Source of the DNA: Bacillota bacterium
GTDB lineage: Bacteria > Bacillota > Clostridia > Acetivibrionales > DSM-27016
Length of the DNA: 64,000 nt
Direction of reading: 5' to 3'
NCBI GenBank assembly: GCA_023390115.1
Contig: JAEWDM010000040.1
Span: 124,001-188,000 of the forward strand
Below, one piece after another: positions 1-8,550 of this stretch; position 1 is the stretch's first letter; each line of letters starts with the position of its first letter. The translations under genes and the position numbers were made by a program. Below the pieces are notes generated by a model. It ran no database searches, had not been told where the DNA came from, and saw only the letters and a program-made list of their open reading frames with translations.

Positions 1-1
1 A

Positions 2-1045
2 ACAACAGGCGGGCCTAAAGGTGTAGTTTTTTCTCAAGATATTATAATAAATCAAATTATAATTTCTTCTAAATACTTTGAAATGGCTGACTCCGATAGA
101 ATCCTATGTCCTGTCACCCTTGCTCATAGTTATGGTATCTTTGACCATGCTTTAACGTCTTTGATGATTGGAGCGACTTTATATCTTCCAAATATAGGCA
201 TGATGAATCCAAGGCTTATTTTAGATATTATTCATGAAGAAAAAATTACTTTTTTTGGCACCTTGCCATACATGTATGATATGATGGCTTCTATAAGGAC
301 AAAGAAGCTTTATGATTTTGCATCCGTTCGTTATATGATATGTGGAGGGGCTCCGTTACTAAAAGAAACAATAGATAAATTTGAAAATAGGTTTGGCAGA
401 AAGTTTAACCAAGTATATGGAATGACTGAGGTAGGATATATTGCTTTTAATAAGGAATTAAAAGATGCGAATTCAATTGGAAAACCATTCAGGGAATTAC
501 AATTGAAAATAATTGATGCCGAAGGTAAGGAATGTGGTAGTGGAGAATTAGGAGAGCTTATAGTAAAAAGGGATGATATGGTGTCCCGGGGATATTTACG
601 GAATTCTGAAGAACAAAAGGCTATGTATAAAGACGACTGGTTTTATACAAAGGATATTGTAAGAATAAATGAAGAAGGTTATTTGTATTACTCAGGCAGA
701 ATTTCCGATTTTATAAATATTGGCGGTAATAAATTGAACCCTGCAGATATTGAAAAAGTTATAAATGAAATTACCGGGGTTAAGGAATCTATAGCTATTG
801 GTATCGAAAATGAACTTGGGCATCAGGAAATATATGTCGTAGTAGTTCCGGAAAATATAGGAAATCTTGAAGAGTTCGAGAAGGACGTAATGTATTATTG
901 TATAAAGAGACTGGCTGCTTTTAAGAGACCCAGCAGGATAAAATTTATTAATGAACTTCCTAAAACTCCACTTGGGAAGATTAGAAAAGGGGAACTAATA
1001 GAAATATTAAATAAAAAGCAATGTGAACTCAATATTACAATATAA
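2..1045 (+). CDS. Acyl-CoA synthetase / AMP-dependent ligase, 5' end outside window
   Basis: This is the C-terminal two thirds of an ANL-superfamily adenylating enzyme, which activates a carboxylic acid with ATP and usually passes it to CoA. The reading frame is open from base 2, where the phosphate-loop motif TTGGPKGV is encoded, so the true start lies upstream. Further core motifs are YGMTEVG (A5), the YTKDIV segment (A7), GRISDFINIGG (hinge, A8) and a C-terminal KTPLGKIRKGEL carrying the catalytic lysine (A10), so the C-terminal lid is complete. The substrate cannot be read from the sequence. Its place ahead of etf, acyl-CoA dehydrogenase and prephenate-decarboxylase genes suggests that it activates a pathway acid. 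Confidence 0.88.
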   Translation, partial: TTGGPKGVVFSQDIIINQIIISSKYFEMADSDRILCPVTLAHSYGIFDHALTSLMIGATLYLPNIGMMNPRLILDIIHEEKITFFGTLPYMYDMMASIRTKKLYDFASVRYMICGGAPLLKETIDKFENRFGRKFNQVYGMTEVGYIAFNKELKDANSIGKPFRELQLKIIDAEGKECGSGELGELIVKRDDMVSRGYLRNSEEQKAMYKDDWFYTKDIVRINEEGYLYYSGRISDFINIGGNKLNPADIEKVINEITGVKESIAIGIENELGHQEIYVVVVPENIGNLEEFEKDVMYYCIKRLAAFKRPSRIKFINELPKTPLGKIRKGELIEILNKKQCELNITI

Positions 1046-1060
1046 ATGAGGTTGTGAAAT

Positions 1061-1840
1061 ATGAGAATAGGAGTCTGTATAAAAGAGGTATTGGATACAA
1101 ATTGCAGTATCAGGCTAAATTTAAGTAATAATAGGGTTGTTACTGAAGGACAAAAGCATATCATTAACCCATATGACGAATTTGCACTTGAGGAAGCACT
1201 TAGGCTGAAGGAAAAAAATTCAGACGTTGAAGTAATTACTTTTACGATAGGACCGGAAAGAGCGAGAGAATCAATTTATAGCGCATTAGCAGTAGGTGCT
1301 GATAAAGCTCTGCATGTAGTTGTGGAAGACGGTCTTTTAATTGATAGTTTGGGAATTGCGGTAATAATTCAAAAATTAATCGAAAAAGAAAAAATCGATA
1401 TGCTGCTTTTAGGAAAACAGTCTACAGATTATAGCAGCCATGAAGTAGGACCGATGGTAGCCGGCCTTTTAGGATGGGCTCAGGCCATGGGTGTTAATAA
1501 ATTAGAAATTAATATGGAATCCGTTCTAGTATCTCGCGAAACTGAGGAAAGTAACATTGAAATAATAAAGCTTAATAAATCATGTATTGTTGGGGTGACA
1601 AAAGGAATAAATGTGCCAAGATATGCAACTTTAAAAGGAATAATGAGTGCGAGAAAAAAGGATATAACAAGACTTCAGGTTGAGGACTTAGGCTTAAACA
1701 ATACGGAGCTGACAGGATTAGAAATTGAAAAAATTTTTTATCCTGCTGAAAAAGGGAACTGCAGGCTGATTGAAGGAGAGCCGAAAGAAGCTGCTGCCGA
1801 GCTTATTAGAATACTGAAGTTTGAAGAAAGGTTATTATGA
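1061..1840 (+). CDS. etfB: Electron transfer flavoprotein, beta subunit
   Basis: EtfB forms a heterodimer with EtfA and carries electrons to or from acyl-CoA dehydrogenases. The 259-residue length is normal. The N-terminus MRIGVCIKEVLDT, the NPYDEFALEEALRL segment and the STDYSSHEVGPMVAGLLG nucleotide-binding region are family features. The start is 15 bases after the ligase stop, with a GAGG-type ribosome site, so the two are probably cotranscribed. With etfA it makes a dedicated electron carrier for the two dehydrogenases downstream. Whether it bifurcates electrons, as clostridial Bcd/Etf can, is not decidable here. Confidence 0.92.
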   Translation: MRIGVCIKEVLDTNCSIRLNLSNNRVVTEGQKHIINPYDEFALEEALRLKEKNSDVEVITFTIGPERARESIYSALAVGADKALHVVVEDGLLIDSLGIAVIIQKLIEKEKIDMLLLGKQSTDYSSHEVGPMVAGLLGWAQAMGVNKLEINMESVLVSRETEESNIEIIKLNKSCIVGVTKGINVPRYATLKGIMSARKKDITRLQVEDLGLNNTELTGLEIEKIFYPAEKGNCRLIEGEPKEAAAELIRILKFEERLL

Positions 1841-1868
1841 TATTTATAATTTGAGAAAGGAATTAGTC

Positions 1869-2849
1869 ATGAATAGAGTGACACTATTATTCTTAGAGAG
1901 CGGGGATAGAAATTTTAAAAAGAGTGCTTTTGAATTAGCAACGATTGGTATGAAGCTTGCGGCAGATTGTAGGGGGGAATTACATGCAGTTATAATGGGT
2001 TGCGGGCTTGAAAGTAAATTAGATGAGCTTAAGTGTTTTGGGATATCGAAAATTTACTATATCGAATCAGCGGAACTGGAATGTTTCCATGTACATACTT
2101 ACGCACCGGCTTTGTTCACATTAATAAAGGAAATTCAACCATATATTGTTCTGGGAATCTCATCTATTATCGGTAAAGACCTATTTCCAAGATTATCAGC
2201 TATGCTGGGTGTCACAATGGTGTCCGATTGTATAAATATAGAATGCGATAATAATAGTATTATAGCAACCAGACCGGTTTATTCAGGCAAGATATTTGTA
2301 AAAACAAGATTTACTAAGGGAGCTCCGTATATTGCTACATTGCGGGTAAATTCCGCTGAAATAAATAAAATAGAAAGCAGCGGGTTTGAAGTAAAGAAAA
2401 TTCAATTTATTAAGATTGAGAAACAGCAAGGAGTATTATTAGAAATCAAAGAAGGTGAGAAAAAGAAAATAGGCATAACGCAGGCTGATATAGTTATTTC
2501 GGGTGGACGAGCACTAAAAAATTCAAACGATTTTTCTATACTATATGAAATTGCTGATATTGTCGGCGGCGCTGTAGCAGCATCAAGGGCTTCCGTAGAT
2601 GCTGGTTGTGCCAGCTATGATATGCAAGTAGGACAGACCGGAAAGACTGTGTCCCCCAAATTGTATATGTGTTTTGGAATATCCGGCGCTGTACAGCATA
2701 TAGCAGGTGCAAATGGAAGCAAGCTAATTGTAGCTGTCAATAAGGATCCGGATGCACCAATTTTTAAATATGCTGACTACGGCATTATTGGTGATGTATA
2801 TGAAATTGCACAGGAGATTAAAAAGATGCTAAATAGCGGATTGCTTTAG
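1869..2849 (+). CDS. etfA: Electron transfer flavoprotein, alpha subunit
   Basis: EtfA is the FAD-binding partner of EtfB. The start at 1869 (MNRVTLLFLES) is preferred over an in-frame codon at 1821 because it follows GAGAAAGGA at normal spacing and avoids overlap with etfB. That gives 326 residues, the usual length. The C-terminal FAD-binding half is intact, with QVGQTGKTVSPKLYMCFGIS, AVQHIAGANGS and VAVNKDPDAPIFKYADYG. The N-terminal half has the TRPVYSGK segment. It sits in the same operon as etfB. Confidence 0.93.
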   Translation: MNRVTLLFLESGDRNFKKSAFELATIGMKLAADCRGELHAVIMGCGLESKLDELKCFGISKIYYIESAELECFHVHTYAPALFTLIKEIQPYIVLGISSIIGKDLFPRLSAMLGVTMVSDCINIECDNNSIIATRPVYSGKIFVKTRFTKGAPYIATLRVNSAEINKIESSGFEVKKIQFIKIEKQQGVLLEIKEGEKKKIGITQADIVISGGRALKNSNDFSILYEIADIVGGAVAASRASVDAGCASYDMQVGQTGKTVSPKLYMCFGISGAVQHIAGANGSKLIVAVNKDPDAPIFKYADYGIIGDVYEIAQEIKKMLNSGLL

Positions 2850-2912
2850 AATAACTGCTTAATTTTATTTTTAAAAAGTGGAAGTTAAAACTTTAAATAG
2901 GAGGCGGATATT

Positions 2913-4196
2913 ATGGGAAAGGCGCTTTGTACAGCAGAGCACATGGGATTAAAGTTTGATAGAGCCAGTGCGTGTAATCTTCAAATTACTATTCATTGCA
3001 AGGGGATTGTCAATATTGAGTTGTTTCAAAAAGCGTTAAATATTATTCAAAAGAGACATTTTTACTTAAATGTATTTGTAGATAGTACTAAAGCTGAATT
3101 TAATCAATTTGAAGCTTCGCCATTTATACCATTAACTGTTGTTGATGACAAAGGCTTAAACCAATGGCGGGAAGAAGCGGAAGCGGATTTAAATAAGGGG
3201 CTTAGTGCTGAGAATGAGCCATATGCCAGAGTGAAAATTCTAAGAAGCGGTAATGAGTGTAAGATTATTATGACCCTTTGTCATTTTGTATCCGATGGCA
3301 TTTCGGGGTTAAGCCTGTTAAAAAATATACTTGAAGTCTATAACAAATTGTTAAATGATGAGACTGATTTTGATTTGAAAGAAATTCCTGAGATGGCACT
3401 AGACTTTGAGTTGTTTCCGGAAGGCATAGATGAAGATTTTTCAATATTTCCAGCAGAGATAGAGCAAGATATTATTGAGAAAAACCGCATTCCTTTAGAA
3501 CAAAGAAAAGTCGGGTTTTTTGAGCGCACTCTATCCGTAGAAGAAACGTGCAGTCTGGTTTCAAAGTGCAGGAATGAAAATACAACAGTTTATGGGGCTT
3601 TGTGTGCCTTTGCTATGGCAGCAATGGCAGATGAAATTAGCGAGAGATATGTTTCTATAGAAGAAGTTGCTGTTGATTGTATATCTGCAATAAATATGAG
3701 ACAGCTGCTAAATAAGCCTATTAGTGATGAGCAGCTAGGTTTTGGGGCATTAATGGCAAAAACACATCAATCTGTTTTTGGTAACCAGAAATCGCTTTGG
3801 GAGGTTGCAAGAAATATAAAAAGAGATCTGGAGAGTTTTGTATTGAAGCATGGTCTTTTTAAACAGTTATATTTTATCAGTGAAGCTTTCGAATTACCTG
3901 ATGAAGTATTTTCACAGGAAATGGAATATTCCGGGCAATATATTATTATGAGCAATTTAGGAGTAATAGAAGATAAAAATATGCCAAGACAGCTTGGAAA
4001 CATTGAATTTGAAAAGATTAGTTTATCTGGAACAACACATTATGTTCAAGGTACAGAATGGGGTATTTTTATAACAGCAAATACATTTGATGGCAGATTA
4101 AACCTTGGTTTTAATTATACCAAAGGCTATTGGGATATTAACAGAGTTGAAAGGTATGCCAATAAAGTAGTAAAGATAATTAATGAAATGTCATGA
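2913..4196 (+). CDS. Condensation-domain-like acyltransferase
   Basis: This 427-residue stand-alone protein resembles the chloramphenicol-acetyltransferase/NRPS-condensation fold. The key motif is HFVSDG at residues 124-129, matching the HxxxDG active site, where the first His acts as general base for amide or ester formation. The residue before it is Cys instead of the second His of HHxxxDG. No carrier-protein, adenylation or thioesterase domain is attached, so it resembles free-standing acyltransferases such as the PapA or alcohol-acetyltransferase types. It has a strong AGGAGG site. By context it could transfer the activated acyl group to an alcohol or amine; both donor and acceptor are unknown. 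Confidence 0.72.
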   Translation: MGKALCTAEHMGLKFDRASACNLQITIHCKGIVNIELFQKALNIIQKRHFYLNVFVDSTKAEFNQFEASPFIPLTVVDDKGLNQWREEAEADLNKGLSAENEPYARVKILRSGNECKIIMTLCHFVSDGISGLSLLKNILEVYNKLLNDETDFDLKEIPEMALDFELFPEGIDEDFSIFPAEIEQDIIEKNRIPLEQRKVGFFERTLSVEETCSLVSKCRNENTTVYGALCAFAMAAMADEISERYVSIEEVAVDCISAINMRQLLNKPISDEQLGFGALMAKTHQSVFGNQKSLWEVARNIKRDLESFVLKHGLFKQLYFISEAFELPDEVFSQEMEYSGQYIIMSNLGVIEDKNMPRQLGNIEFEKISLSGTTHYVQGTEWGIFITANTFDGRLNLGFNYTKGYWDINRVERYANKVVKIINEMS

Positions 4197-4277
4197 TATA
4201 GACGCTATATCAGAATACATTTTGAGAGTATTCTCAGTAGAATTACTTATATAAATGTTAGTAATAGGGGGAGCGGA

Positions 4278-5429
4278 ATGTATTTATTCAATGAACAAGA
4301 AAATGAGATAAAAAATCTTATAAAGAAATTTATTTTTGAAAATATAGAACCTAACGCAAATGAGAGGATCAATTCAAGGATTTTTCCTAAAGATATTTTA
4401 TATGAGCTGGGGCGGCTGGGTTACTACGGAATGATAGTAAATGAAGATTATGACGGTATAAATATGGATGCAGTGTCATGCATGTTAGTAATCAATGAAA
4501 TTTCTAAATCTGATCCGTCCATTGGGCATATACTTGCGGGCTTAAATTTCGGGGTATGTTTTCCAATACAATTATTTGGAACACAACAGCAAAAAAATGA
4601 TTATTTAGTTTCCAGTATGAAAAATTTTAAGATTGGAGTTTTAGCCTTTAATGAGCCGGATGGTGCGGGGATGGGACAGATAAACACTATTGCCGAAGAG
4701 GACGGAGATTATTTTATTATAAATGGCGTAAAATCAATGATAACTAATGCCAGTATTGCTGACTATGGGCTAATATTTGCAAAAACACGAGATAAAGTAA
4801 CCGGAAATGAAAGATATAATATTTTTATAATAGATATTAAGGATAATAACGCAATATCTTTAGGCAAAGAAGAAGAAACTATGGGGCTGCAGTCGCTTAA
4901 GATTGCTGATATATACTTAAGTAATGTCAGGGCACATAAATCTTGCATTCTAGGATCTGATGGGGATGGTTTCAAAATTATATTAAAGACTATGGAGCTA
5001 ATGAGGATTGCAAATTCTGCGGTAGCTTTAGGGATAGCGCAAAGAGCATATGATGAAACAGTAAATTATACAAAAATCAGAAAAATTGATACTCTTCCTA
5101 TGATAGAGCTTCAAAACGTACAGTTCAAGCTTGCTGATATAAGGACAGGGTTAGCTGTTATGGAATTAAGTACCTTTTATACGGCTCAACTCTTTGACCA
5201 AAATCCGCGTAACGTAAAATACTATTCATCAATATCAAAGTACTTCGTTACGGAAAAGGCGAAAGAAATTTGTGATAAATGCTTGCAATTGTTTGGCGGA
5301 TATGGATATATTAGAGGCTGCATTATAGAAAGGTTATATAGAGATATAAGAATTATGACTATACTTGGTGGCACGAGTGAAGCTCTGCAGTCATTTATAG
5401 CATATGGTATTACTCAAGAAAACTTGTAA
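4278..5429 (+). CDS. Acyl-CoA dehydrogenase, catalytic Glu not at the usual C-terminal site
   Basis: This 383-residue flavoenzyme has the acyl-CoA dehydrogenase fold: an N-terminal helical domain, a beta domain with FNEPDGAGMGQ and a C-terminal helical domain. Where short- and medium-chain enzymes have the catalytic base in a YEGT motif, this protein reads ILGGTSEAL, with Gly364 in place of Glu. Glu240, in KTMELMRIANSA, falls near the helix-G Glu used by isovaleryl- and long-chain acyl-CoA dehydrogenases, so it may be the base. That points to a branched, cyclic or bulky acyl substrate, or to loss of activity. It lies between the acyltransferase and bacA-like genes and probably uses the adjacent Etf. 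Confidence 0.85.
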   Translation: MYLFNEQENEIKNLIKKFIFENIEPNANERINSRIFPKDILYELGRLGYYGMIVNEDYDGINMDAVSCMLVINEISKSDPSIGHILAGLNFGVCFPIQLFGTQQQKNDYLVSSMKNFKIGVLAFNEPDGAGMGQINTIAEEDGDYFIINGVKSMITNASIADYGLIFAKTRDKVTGNERYNIFIIDIKDNNAISLGKEEETMGLQSLKIADIYLSNVRAHKSCILGSDGDGFKIILKTMELMRIANSAVALGIAQRAYDETVNYTKIRKIDTLPMIELQNVQFKLADIRTGLAVMELSTFYTAQLFDQNPRNVKYYSSISKYFVTEKAKEICDKCLQLFGGYGYIRGCIIERLYRDIRIMTILGGTSEALQSFIAYGITQENL

Positions 5430-5455
5430 TATTTATGTTAGTGTGAGGGATGCTT

Positions 5456-6148
5456 ATGTATGAAAAAAATAAAATCAAACAAGAACGAAACAGTTTTGAT
5501 AATAATCATGTTTGCAGGTATAGTATACTAGATAATTTTAGGCTGCAGCTCGATTATTTAAATCAGTATTTATATCAAAGGGAAAGTGTATGTATAGGAA
5601 CATTAGGACCAGTAGGAACAACTAGCTATAATGCAACAATGTATTTTTATAAATACTTGAAAGAAATAAAAAACGATTTATATATAGATATACAGTTATG
5701 GGACAATTTTGATCTAGTATTCAGATATCTTCTTGATAAAAAGGTTGATTTAATTGTCGTACCTAACGCTTATGAAAGAATTACAGAAATGTACTGGGAA
5801 CCTGAATTAAAAAATTTATTTTCCTTTTTATTAGAAACCCCTGCTTATGGACTTGTAACAAAAAGGGATGAAAAAAATCGTGTTATTAAAGAAAAAGTTA
5901 GGATTGCTTCCTGTAGACCTGTAATTTGCTTAATTGATAAACTGATAAGCGGAGTTATAGATAGTAAAGAGGGATATGAGCTTGTACTTGCCAATTCTAC
6001 AACAAAAGCAGCGGAAATGGTGATAAATGGTATAGCTGAGTATGCAGTTACTAATGAAACATCAATAGAGAACAAAGAGTTAGAGTTTGTTTCTGAAACC
6101 TTTAGTGCTGAGGTTCTATGGTCAATATTCTGCAATAAAAACCGGTAA
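5456..6148 (+). CDS. BacA-type prephenate decarboxylase
   Basis: The protein has the prephenate-dehydratase-like fold, with LGPVGTTS at residues 50-57. It matches Bacillus subtilis BacA as I recall it along its length: a VVPNAYERI segment against IVPHAYDGI, an ETPAYGLV segment against DTPMYGLA, and LANSTTKAAE followed by YAVTNE near the end. The TRF motif of true prephenate dehydratases is missing and there is no ACT domain. BacA enzymes decarboxylate prephenate without aromatising it, giving dihydro-4-hydroxyphenylpyruvate. The start at 5456 is preferred to 5450 for its ribosome-site spacing. A BacB-like cupin follows 30 bases later, as in bacilysin loci. Confidence 0.8.
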   Translation: MYEKNKIKQERNSFDNNHVCRYSILDNFRLQLDYLNQYLYQRESVCIGTLGPVGTTSYNATMYFYKYLKEIKNDLYIDIQLWDNFDLVFRYLLDKKVDLIVVPNAYERITEMYWEPELKNLFSFLLETPAYGLVTKRDEKNRVIKEKVRIASCRPVICLIDKLISGVIDSKEGYELVLANSTTKAAEMVINGIAEYAVTNETSIENKELEFVSETFSAEVLWSIFCNKNR

Positions 6149-6178
6149 GGTTCTTATATAATTGCTTAGGAGGGTCTT

Positions 6179-6790
6179 ATGGGAAGGCAAATAGATTTAA
6201 TTGATGTATCCGGAGAGAGGGAAATTTGTGAAGGATTCAAACAAAAATACTTAATATCGGATAGATATGAAATATTACTTAATACTTTAACAACGGACGT
6301 TAAGCTCGGAAATCATTCTCATCACTTTGCACAATTTGGCTATTGTTTTTCAGGGCAGTTTAACTTTTGTGTAGAAAATAATGTGTATCTAATAAAAGAA
6401 AATGATTCTTATAATTTAATACCTGATATAGTTCATGGTGCTGAAGTATTAGAAGAGATTTATACAATAGATTTTAAATATACGGTTCATGAAAAATTAT
6501 GCAACACCATTGATATAAATGTATTAAAACCTGCTCAAGATAAAGGTGATGAATTTAACTTGCCTGAAATTAAGGTAATACGTTTAAAAAGTGATTTGAA
6601 CTCATATAAGCTTGAAATGTATAATGAGAACTTTCTAATGGTTGGTGGTAAAATGACAATTTCTATTGATAACAATTTCTTTGAATTATCGGAGATGGCT
6701 ATTTATAAGCTTTCTGTAGATGATACTAATAGTTGTGTTAATTTGAAAATTAAAGATGAGGATAACCTGTTTATATTACAAGTAAAATAA
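6179..6790 (+). CDS. BacB-like cupin (oxo-acid isomerase candidate)
   Basis: This 203-residue double-cupin-like protein follows an AGGAGG site. The first cupin has His46, His48, Gln52 and His86, matching the H-x-H-x3-Q ... H metal-ligand spacing of B. subtilis BacB. BacB isomerises the dienone formed by BacA. The second cupin half keeps the strand pattern (MVGGKMTISIDNN) but shows no His ligands, so probably only one metal site remains. Position right after the BacA-like gene supports a role in the same step. A sensor-type cupin is an alternative, but the neighbour makes isomerase more likely. Confidence 0.68.
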   Translation: MGRQIDLIDVSGEREICEGFKQKYLISDRYEILLNTLTTDVKLGNHSHHFAQFGYCFSGQFNFCVENNVYLIKENDSYNLIPDIVHGAEVLEEIYTIDFKYTVHEKLCNTIDINVLKPAQDKGDEFNLPEIKVIRLKSDLNSYKLEMYNENFLMVGGKMTISIDNNFFELSEMAIYKLSVDDTNSCVNLKIKDEDNLFILQVK

Positions 6791-6820
6791 TTTAAAATAC
6801 TAAATAAAGGATGGGTTGAT

Positions 6821-8533
6821 ATGGGAAAAGTGAATGGAGGTCTTTTAGTTTCACAGGCTCTTCAAAGAGAGGGAGTAGAGCAGGTATTTGGTTTGATAGG
6901 GTACTATGTTTCTCCTATCTTTGCTGCGTGTTCAAAAACCGGCCTGAAAATATATGATACCAGACATGAGCAAGCTGCCGTCCACATGGCGGATGGATAT
7001 TCACAATTAACGGGTAATCCGGGTGTAGCTGTAGTTACTGGAGGTCCTGGTTTTGCAAATACTATTTCCGGGATAATAAAAGCTTATAAATCATTTACCC
7101 CTCTGGTTTTAATAACAGGAGGATTTGAGCCGCAGCGTAAAGATGCCGGTGGGTTAGAAGACATGGATCAGCTTACTTTAGTAAAACAATATACCAAATG
7201 GTGTGGGACGGTATATGATACTGCAAGAATACCTGAGTATATTGCTATTGCATTCAGACATGCTGTTTCAGGACGAAGAGGGCCTGTAGTATTAGAAATT
7301 CCGATTAATTATCTTAGAAATGAAGTTGATAAGGAGTCGGTTGTTTGGCCAGAAAAATATAGGACAGACGCTAAAATTTATGGTGATAATGAGAAAGTTG
7401 AAGAAGCGATTTGTTTAATAGAAAAGGCGAAAAAACCAATTATAATAGCTGGAAACGGGGTGTTTTACTCCAAAGCCGAAGAAGAATTGAAAATGTTTGC
7501 CGAATATGCAGGAATTCCCGTTTTTACTGTGAATGCAGGAAGAGGTGTTCTTCCCGATGATCATGAGTTTTGCTTTAGTCCAGGAAGGGCATTAGAAGCA
7601 GGACCGCAGTTATACGCATTTAAGAATGCAGATACAGTGGTTGTATTCGGGAGCAGCCTGGATTACTCAGTTTCATTTGGCAGGCCTCCTGTTTTTGCTC
7701 AAAATCAAGTATTTATACAAGTAGATGTTGATCCAAGTGAAATTGGATTCAGTTGCAGGAAAATTGATGTCGGTATCGTTGGCCATAGTAATGTTGTTTT
7801 GAAGCAGATGTTAGATTCAATCAAAGCAAGCGGAAAAGTAAATAAAAATAAATATTCTTCGTGGATTAGTGAATTAAAAAAAATACAATTTGATTTCTGG
7901 TCAGATTTTGAAAAGGATATTAATAATAATTCAAAACCAATACATCCGCAAAGGCTTATAAATGATATACAACAGGTCATACCTAAAGACTCTGTAATAG
8001 TTATGGATGGCTCAAATGCAATGTTATGGGCTTGCTTATTATTCAAGTGCTATAAACCGGGCCACCATGTGATAGGACCGAGTGGTACTTACGGGCCGAT
8101 GGGAACAGGATTACCTTTGGCACTTGGAGCGAAAATTGCTAAACCTGATAAAGTTGTAGTGTTATACACCGGTGACGGCTCATTGGGCTTCAATCTTATT
8201 GAAGTGAACACAGCGGTTAGGATGGGAATACCAGTTGTAATAATTGTTCACAATGATAGTTCGTGGGGCTTTTGCAGAGAAACACAAAGAACTATCTTTG
8301 GAGATAGTGCATGTAATTATGGAACGGATTTAGGTTTTACAAGATATGATAAAATTATTGAGGATTTTGGTGGTTATGGAGAATTAATTAGCGATCCGGG
8401 CAATATTGCTCCTGCTCTAAATAGAGCTATTAATAGTAATAAAATTGCTTGCCTTAATGTTATTGTTGATGGTGAAATGTCTCCAGGTGCTAATTTTCTT
8501 AATGGGACAGTAAAAGTAAATAAAAAGGCATAG
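6821..8533 (+). CDS. ThDP-dependent decarboxylase/carboligase (acetolactate-synthase or 2-hydroxyacyl-CoA-lyase-like)
   Basis: This 570-residue enzyme has the three-domain architecture of the acetolactate synthase/oxalyl-CoA decarboxylase family. Glu50 in DTRHEQAAVHMADGY is the cofactor-activating glutamate, GGPGFANTISG follows, and GDG at residues 451-453 begins the Mg-ThDP-binding motif that ends in the HNDSSWG segment. Family members decarboxylate 2-oxo acids or make or break C-C bonds next to a carbonyl. It lies just after the BacA/BacB pair, whose product would be a 2-oxo acid, so it may decarboxylate or ligate that product. Ordinary acetolactate synthase is less likely because no regulatory subunit or branched-chain gene is near. 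Confidence 0.83.
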   Translation: MGKVNGGLLVSQALQREGVEQVFGLIGYYVSPIFAACSKTGLKIYDTRHEQAAVHMADGYSQLTGNPGVAVVTGGPGFANTISGIIKAYKSFTPLVLITGGFEPQRKDAGGLEDMDQLTLVKQYTKWCGTVYDTARIPEYIAIAFRHAVSGRRGPVVLEIPINYLRNEVDKESVVWPEKYRTDAKIYGDNEKVEEAICLIEKAKKPIIIAGNGVFYSKAEEELKMFAEYAGIPVFTVNAGRGVLPDDHEFCFSPGRALEAGPQLYAFKNADTVVVFGSSLDYSVSFGRPPVFAQNQVFIQVDVDPSEIGFSCRKIDVGIVGHSNVVLKQMLDSIKASGKVNKNKYSSWISELKKIQFDFWSDFEKDINNNSKPIHPQRLINDIQQVIPKDSVIVMDGSNAMLWACLLFKCYKPGHHVIGPSGTYGPMGTGLPLALGAKIAKPDKVVVLYTGDGSLGFNLIEVNTAVRMGIPVVIIVHNDSSWGFCRETQRTIFGDSACNYGTDLGFTRYDKIIEDFGGYGELISDPGNIAPALNRAINSNKIACLNVIVDGEMSPGANFLNGTVKVNKKA

Positions 8534-8550
8534 AAGTCCTGGAGGTATAT

